A stretch of DNA of 64,000 nt, taken from Tannockella sp964369175. GTDB lineage: Bacteria; Bacillota_I; Bacilli_A; Erysipelotrichales; Coprobacillaceae. How positions within the stretch are numbered: the stretch's first letter is position 1; every line of letters starts with the position of its first letter. Under the pieces are notes generated by a model that saw only the letters and a program-made list of their open reading frames with translations, was not told the origin of the DNA and did no database searches. The stretch is from assembly GCA_964369175.1 (NCBI GenBank), contig CAYJEM010000003.1:1-64000 (forward strand). Direction: 5' to 3'. The translations under genes and the position numbers were made by a program. Positions 27,222-37,107 of this stretch are shown here, piece after piece.

Positions 27222-28011
27222 ATTGTTCCTCTAATATTTGTTCAATCGTTGTAATTACACTTTGTTCATCATTATTACCAATTACTTCATAAGCAATTTC
27301 TTTTAGTGCATCTACAGCATTATCCATAGCATAACTATATTTTACAGCTTGAAACATTTCGTAATCATTCATTTGATCTCCAAAAGCTACACATTCATCT
27401 CTACTTATTCCAAGTGATTCTTGTAAATGCATTAAACCTTTTCCTTTATCAGCATCTTTTTTCAAGAAATCCATCCATCCATGACCTGATGTTACTAATC
27501 GAACATCAGAAGGAATTGTATCAATTACATTATTAAATAGTGTATTCACATCACCTTTTTCACTATATACAGCAACTTTCAAAATATCATCATCAATTTC
27601 ATCATAGCTATTAATAAAACTATAAGCACAATAATATGTTTTTACAACATCTTGATAATGAAAATAATCTTTTAATACATATGCACCTTTTTTTCCACAT
27701 ACGACAGGAAAAATATCTTTTGTTTTACTAATAAAATCAATAATAAATGCTACGCTTTCTTTACTAATGACATCAACATATATCTCTCTTGTACCATTTG
27801 CTACATAACTACCATTTTCAGCCACATAATATAACTGATCACTTATCGGTAAAAACTTTTGATACAAACGGTAATACTGATTACCACTTGCTACTACAAA
27901 TATAATTCCTAAATCATTCATCTTCTTTAATAACGAAAAAAACTTTATATCAAATTGCTTATTAGAATCAAGCATTGTTCCATCCATATCGGTTGCAATT
28001 AATTTAATCAT
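27211..28011 (-). CDS. Cof-type HAD-superfamily phosphatase
   Basis: The 266-residue protein has A-T-D-M-D-G-T-M-L, V-V-A-S-G-N and FGDQMNDYEMFQAVKYSYAM as HAD motifs I, II and IV. Motif II has Asn where Arg is usual (S-G-N-Q). GGAGG precedes the ATG at 28011; the five extra upstream codons contain the ribosome site itself. It heads a two-gene unit with a second Cof-type phosphatase. Substrate unknown. Confidence 0.9.
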   Translation of the reverse strand: MIKLIATDMDGTMLDSNKQFDIKFFSLLKKMNDLGIIFVVASGNQYYRLYQKFLPISDQLYYVAENGSYVANGTREIYVDVISKESVAFIIDFISKTKDIFPVVCGKKGAYVLKDYFHYQDVVKTYYCAYSFINSYDEIDDDILKVAVYSEKGDVNTLFNNVIDTIPSDVRLVTSGHGWMDFLKKDADKGKGLMHLQESLGISRDECVAFGDQMNDYEMFQAVKYSYAMDNAVDALKEIAYEVIGNNDEQSVITTIEQILEEQYGN

Positions 28012-28059
28012 ACTACCTACCTCCATGCATGCAAGTATATCATATCCACCATAGACTAC

Positions 28060-28414
28060 TCAACTATTAAATAAGTTGAGTATATAAAAGAACTGAGGAT
28101 TAACCCCAGTCCATGGTGTTTCTAGGTTCGTTAGTATTGGATTAGGTATTGATATAACTTTTTGGATAGCTTCAAATATCGTTGTTTTCTAATTACCACC
28201 TGATACAATTTTAAGTTCATGACTGTCTAGTGTTAATGTGTTTGTATAACTTTCTTTTTATGTTACTACAATACTTCTTGTATATTGATTTGTGGATTTA
28301 CTATTATTCCATAAGTAACACTCGCTTGTATTATTGATTATTACTGGTATAACTCTAGAAATCATCGTAAAAACAAGCAATGCACTAATTAATCTATTCT
28401 TTACTTGTTTTCAT
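28060..28414 (-). pseudogene. Decayed gene for an exported protein
   Basis: From ATG 28414 the minus strand reads M-K-T-S-K-E, then one base out of phase a signal-peptide-like RLISALLVFTMISRVIPV. The same frame runs about 110 codons with two internal stops (after SIVVT and after IVSGGN) to a TGA at 28060. One frameshift and two stops show that it is broken. The N-terminus resembles that of cell-wall or SLH-type exported proteins. The rest is not recognised. A short inverted repeat (28059-28080) lies at its end. Confidence 0.45.
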
Positions 28415-28431
28415 AGTCTTGCGAGTATTTT

Positions 28432-30510
28432 CTAATATTTTTTTCGTGGAGTCATTATTGGAAAATTAAGTGTAAACCTTGTTAAGTATTCATGAATAAA
28501 TTTTTTTGCTTCTTCTTGTTTCTTTTTACCATCTATAAGGTATTTTAGTTGATTGTAATCATGATCAACAAATGCACGGAAGAATGATATTTTTGTACCA
28601 TTAATTTGTATATCGGCATTTTGATTCAGTTTATCAATTGAATCAAGTGAGCGATAGTTAAATACAGCATGGCCAATATTTCCGTTTGCACACTCACCGT
28701 CTAAATTTATGCAAAGTGTAAGTCGATAGTCGTTTGCATTAACCTTACGGCTATCAAGCATAATACCAAGATACTGTAATATCATATCTATAGACATTGT
28801 GGCTATTGTATCATCAGGAAATGAAAGGTAATTATTGTTTTTGATTTCCATACTATTACGATTATATGCTAATACTTCGCTAGCACCTGTAAGATACATA
28901 TTTCTCCATGAAGGAGATTCTGATTCAAAGGCCATTTGTTTAAGTGCATATGCAAAGTCATGTTTAATTTGTTCAAGTTGATCATCACGAACATACTTAC
29001 TATTTGCATTTAAAAGATGATCATACAATTCCACTGCCCATGCGTAGTCTTTTTCATTCAATGCCTCTAATGCGATGGATTGGATAGTATCAACACCAAA
29101 TGCCTTAACATACCTCGTGGCTCTATCTGATGGTTTATGCATATTTAGATGTACTGGATTGCCATCATACCATCCAATATACTTTTGATATACTGCTTTT
29201 GCATCATGATTATATGTCCCATAAAATCCATGACAACACCATTCTTCAATAAATGCTTTTGGTAAAGGCATTGTACCATCTTCTCCCGATAACATACGCC
29301 CGACTTCATCAATAGTATAACCAAGGTTTGCTAGGTGCAAGGTTGCATTATTTATATAACGGTACATATCACGTTGGATTTCGATATAACGGATACATTC
29401 CTCGTGTCCAAATCGTGGTTGATTGTGCGAACTACAAACTATTTCCAAATCTGAAAATGTAATTAATACTTCATCTAAGAAGTTTGCCCATGCTAATGGA
29501 TCTCGCACCTCAGCCCCGCGAGGTGTAAGTGTGTTATGGAGTGTTCCAGTACAATTTTCAGCAATAAATAACACTCTATTGGATGGTATGTACACATTCA
29601 TCTCAGCTGGTGCTTCTGTTTCTGGTGTATATTGTATTTGCAAGCATAAATCTTGACATGCTTTTGACTTTGCTACTTGATCTAACGTACTTTCAACTAT
29701 TCTCTCACTAGCATTATAAAGACAATATTTTTCACCCTCTAAATAATCAGTAAATCCAATTTCCCTTGTTGGAACAATGATTGTATTTGTTCCTCTAGAT
29801 ACTTCTTTACCTAAACCACAATCTACAAGCCCATCAGCATTAATAGGTAAATAACTCCCATATTGATATATTGCACGGCGCTTCATAGTTGTGCCTACAT
29901 GTATGTTTTCACTTACTGCATGCTTAGTAAATCCATCTGGAGCTAATATAAAACAGTCTTTATCAAAATAGGACTTTAAACCACCAATACCACCATAATG
30001 ATCAACATGAGAATGAGAATAAATAACCGTATTAATCGTTGCAATTTCGAAAAATTTTACTACAATATTTTCCCACGCAGCCTTTGCACGTTCACAAGTT
30101 GTAAGTACGTCCATTACAACCCATCCACTTCCATCATAAACTAACGTCATACTTGCTAGATCATATCCTCTAATTTGGAATACATCACCTGTTTTTACTG
30201 GATATTTCTTTGTTATATCTACTAATGGAACTTCTTTTTCATTTGTGATTTTAAAGAGCCCACAATACAAATTCAACTTAGCATGTTCTATTAAATTTGG
30301 ATGTATATTTGATAGCTCAATAACATCATCAATTAAAAATGAAAATGTTTCCTTAGGATCATACTCTACTTCTTTTGAATTATTATCTTTTAGCAGTGGA
30401 CCAGTCCACAATAACCCCCGCTTAGCATTTAGCCTTTCTTTTTCAAGACTTTTCTTTAAATTAGTGTTTTCTGTATGCAAAATATCACTTTTATTACGAA
30501 AATTGTTCAT
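28432..30510 (-). CDS. Alkylsulfatase-like metallo-beta-lactamase-fold hydrolase
   Basis: The 692-residue protein has the two-metal MBL motif Y-S-H-S-H-V-D-H-Y-G-G near residue 180, the A-E-N-C-T-G-T-L-H-N segment and the alkylsulfatase dimerisation motif YIGWYDGNPVHL. A C-terminal SCP2-like domain follows. This architecture is that of SdsA1/BDS1-type secondary or primary alkyl sulfatases. No signal peptide is evident from the chosen start. AAGGTG precedes the ATG at 30510; the 35 codons upstream look non-coding. Substrate in a gut-type Firmicute is unknown. Confidence 0.85.
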   Translation of the reverse strand: MNNFRNKSDILHTENTNLKKSLEKERLNAKRGLLWTGPLLKDNNSKEVEYDPKETFSFLIDDVIELSNIHPNLIEHAKLNLYCGLFKITNEKEVPLVDITKKYPVKTGDVFQIRGYDLASMTLVYDGSGWVVMDVLTTCERAKAAWENIVVKFFEIATINTVIYSHSHVDHYGGIGGLKSYFDKDCFILAPDGFTKHAVSENIHVGTTMKRRAIYQYGSYLPINADGLVDCGLGKEVSRGTNTIIVPTREIGFTDYLEGEKYCLYNASERIVESTLDQVAKSKACQDLCLQIQYTPETEAPAEMNVYIPSNRVLFIAENCTGTLHNTLTPRGAEVRDPLAWANFLDEVLITFSDLEIVCSSHNQPRFGHEECIRYIEIQRDMYRYINNATLHLANLGYTIDEVGRMLSGEDGTMPLPKAFIEEWCCHGFYGTYNHDAKAVYQKYIGWYDGNPVHLNMHKPSDRATRYVKAFGVDTIQSIALEALNEKDYAWAVELYDHLLNANSKYVRDDQLEQIKHDFAYALKQMAFESESPSWRNMYLTGASEVLAYNRNSMEIKNNNYLSFPDDTIATMSIDMILQYLGIMLDSRKVNANDYRLTLCINLDGECANGNIGHAVFNYRSLDSIDKLNQNADIQINGTKISFFRAFVDHDYNQLKYLIDGKKKQEEAKKFIHEYLTRFTLNFPIMTPRKKY

Positions 30511-30890
30511 TTTTTTCACCTTGTATAATATAAATTTACCTTGATAGTAACTAATATTATATACACCTTTCTTTATTGATATATATATAAACAGTAAAAA
30601 TACTGTATATGCCAATTATCTTATCTAATCTAAATATTATTACTGCTAGGAATATGTTACATTGCTTAACCTAATAATGCACAACAATTTTTAATACAAT
30701 ATATCATTATAATATGGTTAAATTTTTACATTCTACTAGAACATCTCACTACTTAATAAAGTAATATCTCTTGCTTTATTTATATAATCTAATTTTATCA
30801 ACCGTCAACTCACAATGCAAACAATATATGTAAGAATATGGTGTATCAAACATAAAATGAATTATTATTTAAAACACATTACTATAAATA
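30511..30890. other. AT-rich intergenic region upstream of the alkylsulfatase gene
   Basis: About 380 bases with no credible coding frame. The only element worth recording is an inverted repeat ACAGTA-N4-TACTGT at 30591-30606, about 80 bases before the alkylsulfatase start, which could be an operator. A TATAAT-like box on the minus strand (around 30553-30560) lies between it and the gene, but no good -35 is seen. Confidence 0.4.
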
Positions 30891-30915
30891 AAAAAACTTG
30901 CTATAAAAGCAAGTT
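30888..30915 (-). terminator. Intrinsic terminator
   Basis: On the minus strand AACTTGCT pairs with AGCAAGTT around a short AT loop and is followed by seven T. It ends the comEA-comEC-holA-serine dehydratase-hemW transcript after the small gene at 30918. Confidence 0.85.
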
Positions 30916-30917
30916 CA

Positions 30918-31277
30918 TTACCTAAAAACCAATTCATTATTATCTATAACCTTATTAAGACGATATAACATTTCCAGTATATGTACTCGAGTAAAAGAAT
31001 CATTAAACGTTATAACGGATGATAAGTCACATACCTTTCTTTCTTCATTGCGTACAAGTATTGAAACATGCATGTTTTTTCCAATAAATTCAACAACCAC
31101 CTTTTGTCTCTTCAATAAAAATGCTAGCTCAAAATTTCCTACTTGATAATTATAGAATTCATTATGAACAATAACCTGATTGTCTTTAAAATATGCTTTC
31201 ATCTCATCGATAATCAAACTAGTTAAACTATAGTATGTTTGATAATCAATCTCTACTACATCATTATCTATTTCCAT
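30918..31277 (-). CDS. Hypothetical protein
   Basis: The 119-residue soluble protein starts M-E-I-D-N-D-V-V-E-I-D after a strong GGAGGGG; the six codons upstream overlap that site and are excluded. It has alternating helices and strands, and no signal peptide, membrane segment or recognised motif. It follows hemW by 28 bases and precedes a terminator, so it is the last gene of that operon. Function unknown. Confidence 0.65.
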   Translation of the reverse strand: MEIDNDVVEIDYQTYYSLTSLIIDEMKAYFKDNQVIVHNEFYNYQVGNFELAFLLKRQKVVVEFIGKNMHVSILVRNEERKVCDLSSVITFNDSFTRVHILEMLYRLNKVIDNNELVFR

Positions 31278-31305
31278 AAACCCCTCCATATACACTTATC
31301 AAATT

Positions 31306-32403
31306 CTATAAAAATTCCATTAAAATATCATGTAAATAATATATTGTTTCACTTGTACAACGTATAAAATTATCATCTAGAACAATCAATTGTTTTGCTT
31401 GTAATCGATTTAAAACATCTTTATACTCAACTAAAAAATCTTCATTATATCGATAATTATACTCATTAATATCTAATCCTTCAAGCAAACGCATTGACAT
31501 CATTATATGATTAAACTTTATATCTGCTAATGTGTTTTTTATAACATGGTTGTTGTAAAGTCCCTTACTATATCCAAATACATTTCGCGAGTTTTCGATA
31601 ATTTCATCATCAATCTTCATTGTAGCACCAGCACCAATGCCATAATAGTTATTATATTTCCAATATGCTAGATTATGTTTTGAAGTATAATTTTCTTTGG
31701 CATAGTTACTTACTTCATATTTATCAAACCCTAGACCTTGCAACGTATTATCCACAAGTTCTTGCATAGCGTATTCTCTATCTGCATTAATTCCTTTATA
31801 TTTTTGGTTATATAATTTCGTATTTTTTTCAAGAATTAATGAATAGTAAGATATATGTACGATATTCAAAGATTTAATAATTTCTAAATCATTTTTAACA
31901 TCATCAATCGTTTGATTAGGTAAACCATACATCATATCAATTGAAATATTTGTAATTCCACAATCATGTAATGTATCTATTACATCAATGACTTGTTGTT
32001 TATTATGTACTCTTTCAATTTCACTTAATAATTGACTATGAAATGTTTGGACCCCTATTGATATGCGACTAATACCATATTTTGAAAACAGCTTTGCCTT
32101 ATCATTATCCATTGATTCTGGATTAACTTCTATACAATATTCAATACATGTTGGACTAACATAAGGATCTAACATTGTAAATAATGTTTCAAGCTGTCCA
32201 CATGAAAGACAACTAGGAGTACCACCACCAATATAGATTGTTTCTAGCTGTTCTACAATATTTAATATTTCTAGTTGTTTTTGTAGTTGCACCAAATATT
32301 TATCAACAAGTTCACTTTGATAAAACACTTTACAAAAATCGCAGTAATTACAAATATGCTGGCAAAATGGAATATGAACATATAATGATTTAGTCTTCAT
32401 CAT
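31306..32403 (-). CDS. hemW: Radical SAM heme chaperone HemW-like protein
   Basis: The 366-residue protein binds a 4Fe-4S cluster through C-Q-H-I-C-N-Y-C (CxxxCxxC) in S-L-Y-V-H-I-P-F-C, with Y-I-G-G-G-T-P-S next. The H-N-L-A-Y-W-K-Y motif marks HemW rather than coproporphyrinogen dehydrogenase HemN. HemW delivers heme to apo-proteins. The ORF begins earlier, but ATG-ATG at 32403/32400 overlaps the end of the serine dehydratase gene, and HIPFC normally lies near the start. Without heme genes nearby its physiological target is unknown. Confidence 0.88.
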   Translation of the reverse strand: MMKTKSLYVHIPFCQHICNYCDFCKVFYQSELVDKYLVQLQKQLEILNIVEQLETIYIGGGTPSCLSCGQLETLFTMLDPYVSPTCIEYCIEVNPESMDNDKAKLFSKYGISRISIGVQTFHSQLLSEIERVHNKQQVIDVIDTLHDCGITNISIDMMYGLPNQTIDDVKNDLEIIKSLNIVHISYYSLILEKNTKLYNQKYKGINADREYAMQELVDNTLQGLGFDKYEVSNYAKENYTSKHNLAYWKYNNYYGIGAGATMKIDDEIIENSRNVFGYSKGLYNNHVIKNTLADIKFNHIMMSMRLLEGLDINEYNYRYNEDFLVEYKDVLNRLQAKQLIVLDDNFIRCTSETIYYLHDILMEFL

Positions 32404-33604
32404 GTAATACAAACTCTTTAGCAAGACCACCAAGTGAAGTCTCTTTATAAGCGCTATTTAAATCTTTACCAGTTTCATTCATAACACGAACTACAGCATC
32501 AAATGATACTTTATTTTTACGCAAGTACCCTAGTTGTTTGGCATACATCGCAGCGTCCATTGCACGCAGTGCCCCAAACCCGTTTCTTTCAATACATGGA
32601 ATTTGTACATAACCACCAACCGGATCACATGTTAATCCTAAATTATGTTCAAGACCCATTTCGGCTGCATATTCAATGAGTTCATTACTTAATTCTAAAA
32701 TCCACCCATAACTAGCTGCTGCCATTGCACAAGCACTACCGATTTCTGCTTGACAACCACCTTTAGCTCCTGAAATTGTAGCGTTTTTCTTAATAACATT
32801 TCCAAATATTCCAGCTACTGCTAATGCTTTAACAATATCACATTTTTCAATTTGTAAATCTTTATAACAAAAATATAAAATTGCTGGTAAAACCCCACTT
32901 GCCCCGCATGTTGGAGCAGTAATAATCGTATTACCACTAGCATTTTGTTCACTTACACCATACGCATAGCTACTAACAAGTAATCTTTCTTTTTCACTAA
33001 TACGACGAGTATTTAATGCTTGTTGATGTAAATTTTTTGCAACTCGCTTAAGTTGTAACCTACCAGGTAATACCCCTGACGTACCAATACCACTTTCTAC
33101 ACATTCAAACATAATATCAACAACTCTGTATAAATATTCTTCGATATCTTCTTCAAATACTTTTATGTAATCAAAAAATGTTAGTTTATTTTCATCCATA
33201 TATTCCAAAACTTCTTGAAGACTATTATGAGGGTAAACTTCACTAGTACTACAAGTTGGCTCTTCCCCATCAAATACAACTTTACCACCACCTACGGAAT
33301 ACACTGTATATGATATTGTATCATTATCTTTGTTTTTTATATCAAAGCGCATTGCATTTGGATGTCCCGATAGTTCTTTTGCGACAAAATGAATTTTATG
33401 TGGTATCTCCCCCAATGTTTTTTCAATAATTGCATCTGTTAAATGCCCTTTACCAGTAAGTGCTAATGAACCGTGTAAATAAACATCGATAAACGTCGCA
33501 TCACGATGTTTTTTACTAATAATTGTTGCTGCTTTCATTGGTGCAAATGTATGTGATGATGATGGCCCTAATCCAATATTTAATAATTCTTTAATTGATT
33601 CCAT
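32390..33604 (-). CDS. sdaA: L-serine ammonia-lyase, single-chain iron-sulfur type
   Basis: The enzyme deaminates serine to pyruvate and ammonia using a 4Fe-4S cluster. The 404-residue chain joins the beta-like N-terminal domain (IGLGPSSSHTFAPMKA) to the alpha-like domain (TITAPTCGASGVLPAIL, G-C-Q-A-E-I-G-S-A-C-A-M-A-A, LTCDPVGGYVQIPCIERN). The conserved cysteines in these last segments are the cluster ligands. It is somewhat shorter than the E. coli enzyme (454). It overlaps the hemW start and lies 11 bases after holA. Confidence 0.92.
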   Translation of the reverse strand: MESIKELLNIGLGPSSSHTFAPMKAATIISKKHRDATFIDVYLHGSLALTGKGHLTDAIIEKTLGEIPHKIHFVAKELSGHPNAMRFDIKNKDNDTISYTVYSVGGGKVVFDGEEPTCSTSEVYPHNSLQEVLEYMDENKLTFFDYIKVFEEDIEEYLYRVVDIMFECVESGIGTSGVLPGRLQLKRVAKNLHQQALNTRRISEKERLLVSSYAYGVSEQNASGNTIITAPTCGASGVLPAILYFCYKDLQIEKCDIVKALAVAGIFGNVIKKNATISGAKGGCQAEIGSACAMAAASYGWILELSNELIEYAAEMGLEHNLGLTCDPVGGYVQIPCIERNGFGALRAMDAAMYAKQLGYLRKNKVSFDAVVRVMNETGKDLNSAYKETSLGGLAKEFVLHDED

Positions 33605-33614
33605 GTATAACTCC

Positions 33615-34568
33615 TTATAATTTCAACATAAACAACTCAAACCCGAGTTTTTTATCTATTTTCCCTGTTTTAATACCAATATCTAATTTAGAAAGTTCAT
33701 CAAGTAAATCAACAAGTTCTTGAATTTCAAAATGTCCACCTTCTTGCCTTACATATTTTAGACGATATGGATTAACTGAAAGTATTGAACCTATCTCTTT
33801 ATCAGTATACCCTTTTCGATCTAATAATTTCACTTGATATAATAACCGTAGTTGACCTGCAACTAATATTATTAATTTTACTGGTTCCTCATTTAAAACT
33901 AATAAATCCTTATATATACTAAACATTCTTTGTTGATCCCTTGAAACAATTGCACTAGTTAGTGCAAATACATTCTCTTCTAATGGTTTATTAACTAATA
34001 ATTCAACAATATCTATTGTAATATTATTTGTATATAATGTTAATTTTTCCACTTCTTTTGAAGCAATTAATAAATCATTATCAATTCTTGATACAAGTAA
34101 CTCTAAAGCATCTTCATCAATACTTGATTGACGTTTGATTATTGATTTGCGAATTGTCTCCTTTATTTTATGATGACTTAATTTATCATACTCTAAAAAG
34201 GTAACTTCTTTACGCAACTGTTTCACTACTTTTTTACGATTATCAAAGTCTTTTGCATCATGAAATAGAACAAATATCGTGTTAGGATTATCTTTTTTTA
34301 GATATCCTAGTAATATTGCTTCATCATCATTATTCTCTTTTTTTATACGCTTAGTTGTTAAGAAATACGGATGATATAACACAACCATCTTATTTTCAGT
34401 AAAAAATGGTGGCGTACACAAATCATCTTCAATTTCTTTCATTGTATGTTGATCACCATAATATACTGAAAAATTCATATTTTCATCATCACAATTATAC
34501 TCTTTTTGTAATGCCTGTAACTTGTTGTCCATCAACAAACGTTCTTCACCATATATAACAAATATCAT
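33615..34568 (-). CDS. holA: DNA polymerase III delta subunit
   Basis: HolA opens the beta clamp as part of the clamp loader. The 317-residue protein begins M-I-F-V-I-Y-G-E-E and contains VLFHDAKDFDNRKKVVKQLR and R-L-L-Y-Q-V-K-L-L, as in Firmicutes HolA. It follows comEC, the usual Firmicutes order. It differs from B. subtilis in that no rpsT is adjacent. Confidence 0.9.
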   Translation of the reverse strand: MIFVIYGEERLLMDNKLQALQKEYNCDDENMNFSVYYGDQHTMKEIEDDLCTPPFFTENKMVVLYHPYFLTTKRIKKENNDDEAILLGYLKKDNPNTIFVLFHDAKDFDNRKKVVKQLRKEVTFLEYDKLSHHKIKETIRKSIIKRQSSIDEDALELLVSRIDNDLLIASKEVEKLTLYTNNITIDIVELLVNKPLEENVFALTSAIVSRDQQRMFSIYKDLLVLNEEPVKLIILVAGQLRLLYQVKLLDRKGYTDKEIGSILSVNPYRLKYVRQEGGHFEIQELVDLLDELSKLDIGIKTGKIDKKLGFELFMLKL

Positions 34569-34618
34569 TTTTCATCACCTTGTACTATTATAACGTATTG
34601 ACCTTAGCTTGTCATTGC

Positions 34619-36619
34619 TTATTTATATACATATGTACCAAATGGATAATGTATAATCTTAACCATTCCATCTAAATCACTGCGATAAATTTTCACCCCA
34701 TAGCTTTTTAAACGATCAATTACCAAATTTGTAGGATGTCCGTATTCATTTTGATAACCAGCACTAATTAAGGCTACACTTGGGGATACTTTTTCAAGTA
34801 GCAAGGAATTAGTTGAAGTATTGCTTCCATGATGCCCAACTTTCAAGACATCGATGTCTAACTCTGGATAATTTTCAATAATTTGTTTTTCAATTTCTAC
34901 ACTGGCATCACCCGTAAATAAGTATTCAACATCATTAATAATTACATGCATTACTAAAGATAAATCGTTACTATCATCAGATACTTTATCAAATTCTAAT
35001 AGATTAATTTTAATATCACCAATGATATATTCTTTTTGTTTATCACTTACAATTATATGTTCAATTGGGAATTGTTCTTGTAAACTCTTAGCTGCTCCAC
35101 TATGATCAAAATCATCATGTGATAAAAATAAATATTCTAACTTTGTAATTCCTTGACTTTTTAAATACGGTATTAATGTATTACTAGCAATATCATAATC
35201 TAAAGAACCACCAGTATCTATTAAAATATCTCCTTTACTTATAGCTTGTTGAATTAAAAAGCTATCACCTTGGCCAACATCAATCATAACTACTTTTGTA
35301 AATAATTGAAATTTACTTACACCAAAGAACACTACTATGATACATAGTATTTTAATTCCTGATTTTTTTAATGATACCCCGATATTTGCATCAAATATCA
35401 TATTAAAGTATATCCAATAATACAATCCTATAAAAAATAATGATGGTACCTTAAAAGGAATCATTATATTTATTGCTTCACTAAATGATAATATCATTTC
35501 AAATACATATATTACTACTAGTAATACAATTTCAATAAATTCACCAAAAATTAAAAACCATAATAATAATTGATACAACAATTCAATAATTGGCAAACAT
35601 ATAAAAGATAATGCTAGTGAAAGAAGTGGTATTTGATAATTTAGAGAAAGAACAATTGGTAAAGCCCCTAAATATAAAAGGATCCCCATATATTTATGAT
35701 TATGAATACATAAAATTAAAAAATACATAAAGAAAGAAAATATAAATGACAAACTATAAATAATATATGGATTAAAAAAGATAAATAGTAATCCTGTAAA
35801 ACCAAAAATATCAAAAGTACTAAACCACCTTTTACCAAAATAATAAAATACCATCATTAGATACGCTCTTGTAAAAGAAATAGAATATGGTATTGATATG
35901 ATATATATACCAATTAATAAAAAAATAACTATTTCTAAGTATTTAGGACTAATTAGATATTGTAATATCGATTGTAACCACCTCTTTAAAAAGAACATAT
36001 GCATCCCCGAAAGAGCAAATAAATGAACTAATGATAATGATTGCATGCTAGTATATAATTCTTCAACTTGACTATCTTGAACACCAAATAAAAATAACTT
36101 AGCATAGCTAGTAATTTTATCATGACCTTGGATTCGTTCATTAATAAATGAATACAAGGAATACACTGGTTGATGATGATTGATTTTATTTAAGTATCCT
36201 ACTTGCATTATTCCTTTTGAAAGCAAATATTTTTGATAGTCAAAAGCATGATCATTTTTGCTCGATAAAATATCAAAATGGGTAATTTCTAATTCAATAT
36301 TATCACCTTGTTTCACTTTAGAAAAATCCCCATATACTTTTGTATATGAGTTATTTGTATACACTGTTAATGAATCATCACGTACCTCACCTACTTTGCC
36401 ACTAATACTTGTTTCATTATTTGGGGTTGGATATTGCATCATAGTAACAAACATAGCTGTAAAGATAATGATAATTATACATTGAACAAAACGGATTTTG
36501 GTATATAAAAAATAATATAGTGGTACATACAATATCAAAAAGATGATGTGATAGTGCATCGATACTACATAAATTAGAACACTTAAAAAATAAAATAATA
36601 ATTGATTTTTTATAGGCAT
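34619..36619 (-). CDS. comEC: DNA uptake channel ComEC/Rec2
   Basis: ComEC forms the membrane channel for single-stranded DNA entry during transformation. The 666-residue protein has an N-terminal membrane pair, an OB-like part (S-I-S-G-K-V-G-E-V-R), a central competence domain with FALSGMHMFFLKRW and many membrane segments, and a C-terminal MBL domain with MIDVGQGDSFLIQQ, DILIDTGG and LSHDDFDHSG. All three domains are present. The ATG overlaps the comEA stop by ten bases, and the Shine-Dalgarno is weak, so coupling is likely. Confidence 0.93.
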   Translation of the reverse strand: MPIKNQLLFYFLSVLIYVVSMHYHIIFLILYVPLYYFLYTKIRFVQCIIIIIFTAMFVTMMQYPTPNNETSISGKVGEVRDDSLTVYTNNSYTKVYGDFSKVKQGDNIELEITHFDILSSKNDHAFDYQKYLLSKGIMQVGYLNKINHHQPVYSLYSFINERIQGHDKITSYAKLFLFGVQDSQVEELYTSMQSLSLVHLFALSGMHMFFLKRWLQSILQYLISPKYLEIVIFLLIGIYIISIPYSISFTRAYLMMVFYYFGKRWFSTFDIFGFTGLLFIFFNPYIIYSLSFIFSFFMYFLILCIHNHKYMGILLYLGALPIVLSLNYQIPLLSLALSFICLPIIELLYQLLLWFLIFGEFIEIVLLVVIYVFEMILSFSEAINIMIPFKVPSLFFIGLYYWIYFNMIFDANIGVSLKKSGIKILCIIVVFFGVSKFQLFTKVVMIDVGQGDSFLIQQAISKGDILIDTGGSLDYDIASNTLIPYLKSQGITKLEYLFLSHDDFDHSGAAKSLQEQFPIEHIIVSDKQKEYIIGDIKINLLEFDKVSDDSNDLSLVMHVIINDVEYLFTGDASVEIEKQIIENYPELDIDVLKVGHHGSNTSTNSLLLEKVSPSVALISAGYQNEYGHPTNLVIDRLKSYGVKIYRSDLDGMVKIIHYPFGTYVYK

Positions 36620-37068
36620 ACAAGTTCTCTTAAAGAAAGATATGTTTTATAACCGACGCCACTAATATTCATCAAGTCTTCAAAAGTTTCAAATTTAGTA
36701 CGATCACGGTACTCAATAATTTTATTTGCCATTACGGGACCAACACCTGGAAGTAATAACAATGTTTGATAGTCACTAATGTTAATTGAAGTTTCACTTT
36801 TTTGACTAGGAATATAAAATGTTTGATTGTGTTCTAATGTCCGATTGATATTATAGTTATATTCATTTTCAAGTTGATAATATGTAAGAATATCCATAAC
36901 TGTAGGTACTTTTTGGAAATATAGTTTTTCTTGATACTTTCCTTCAACAATAATTACAATTTCTTTGTTTTCAACTACTTCTTCAACTTTTTGGCTTGGT
37001 ATTATAAAATGGTAAATACCCGAAATTAAAAATAAACTTATTATAATAATGATTTCCTTTTTCTTCAT
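36610..37068 (-). CDS. comEA: DNA receptor ComEA
   Basis: ComEA binds incoming double-stranded DNA at the membrane. The 152-residue protein has an N-terminal membrane anchor (about 5-24), a SLBB-like middle part, and a C-terminal helix-hairpin-helix pair, LLLLPGVGPVMANKIIEYR and L-M-N-I-S-G-V-G-Y-K-T. It is followed directly by comEC and preceded by the ruvB terminator. The full type of competence machine cannot be seen here, since no comGA or comK is in the window. Confidence 0.9.
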   Translation of the reverse strand: MKKKEIIIIISLFLISGIYHFIIPSQKVEEVVENKEIVIIVEGKYQEKLYFQKVPTVMDILTYYQLENEYNYNINRTLEHNQTFYIPSQKSETSINISDYQTLLLLPGVGPVMANKIIEYRDRTKFETFEDLMNISGVGYKTYLSLRELVCL

Positions 37069-37082
37069 AATTTTCTCCCATC

Positions 37083-37107
37083 AAAAAAAGATAGGTTTCC
37101 CTATCTT
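37083..37107 (-). terminator. Intrinsic terminator after ruvB
   Basis: AAGATAGG and CCTATCTT form an eight-base stem around a GAAA tetraloop, followed by seven T on the minus strand. The stem begins in the ruvB stop codon and separates ruvAB from comEA. Confidence 0.9.

Noticed and set aside
28059..28080. Inverted repeat CTCAACT/AGTTGAG as a terminator
   Set aside because: Stem is only seven bases and has no T-run on either strand.
31306..32403. Coproporphyrinogen dehydrogenase (hemN)
   Set aside because: The HNxxYW motif and length fit HemW, and no other heme gene is nearby.
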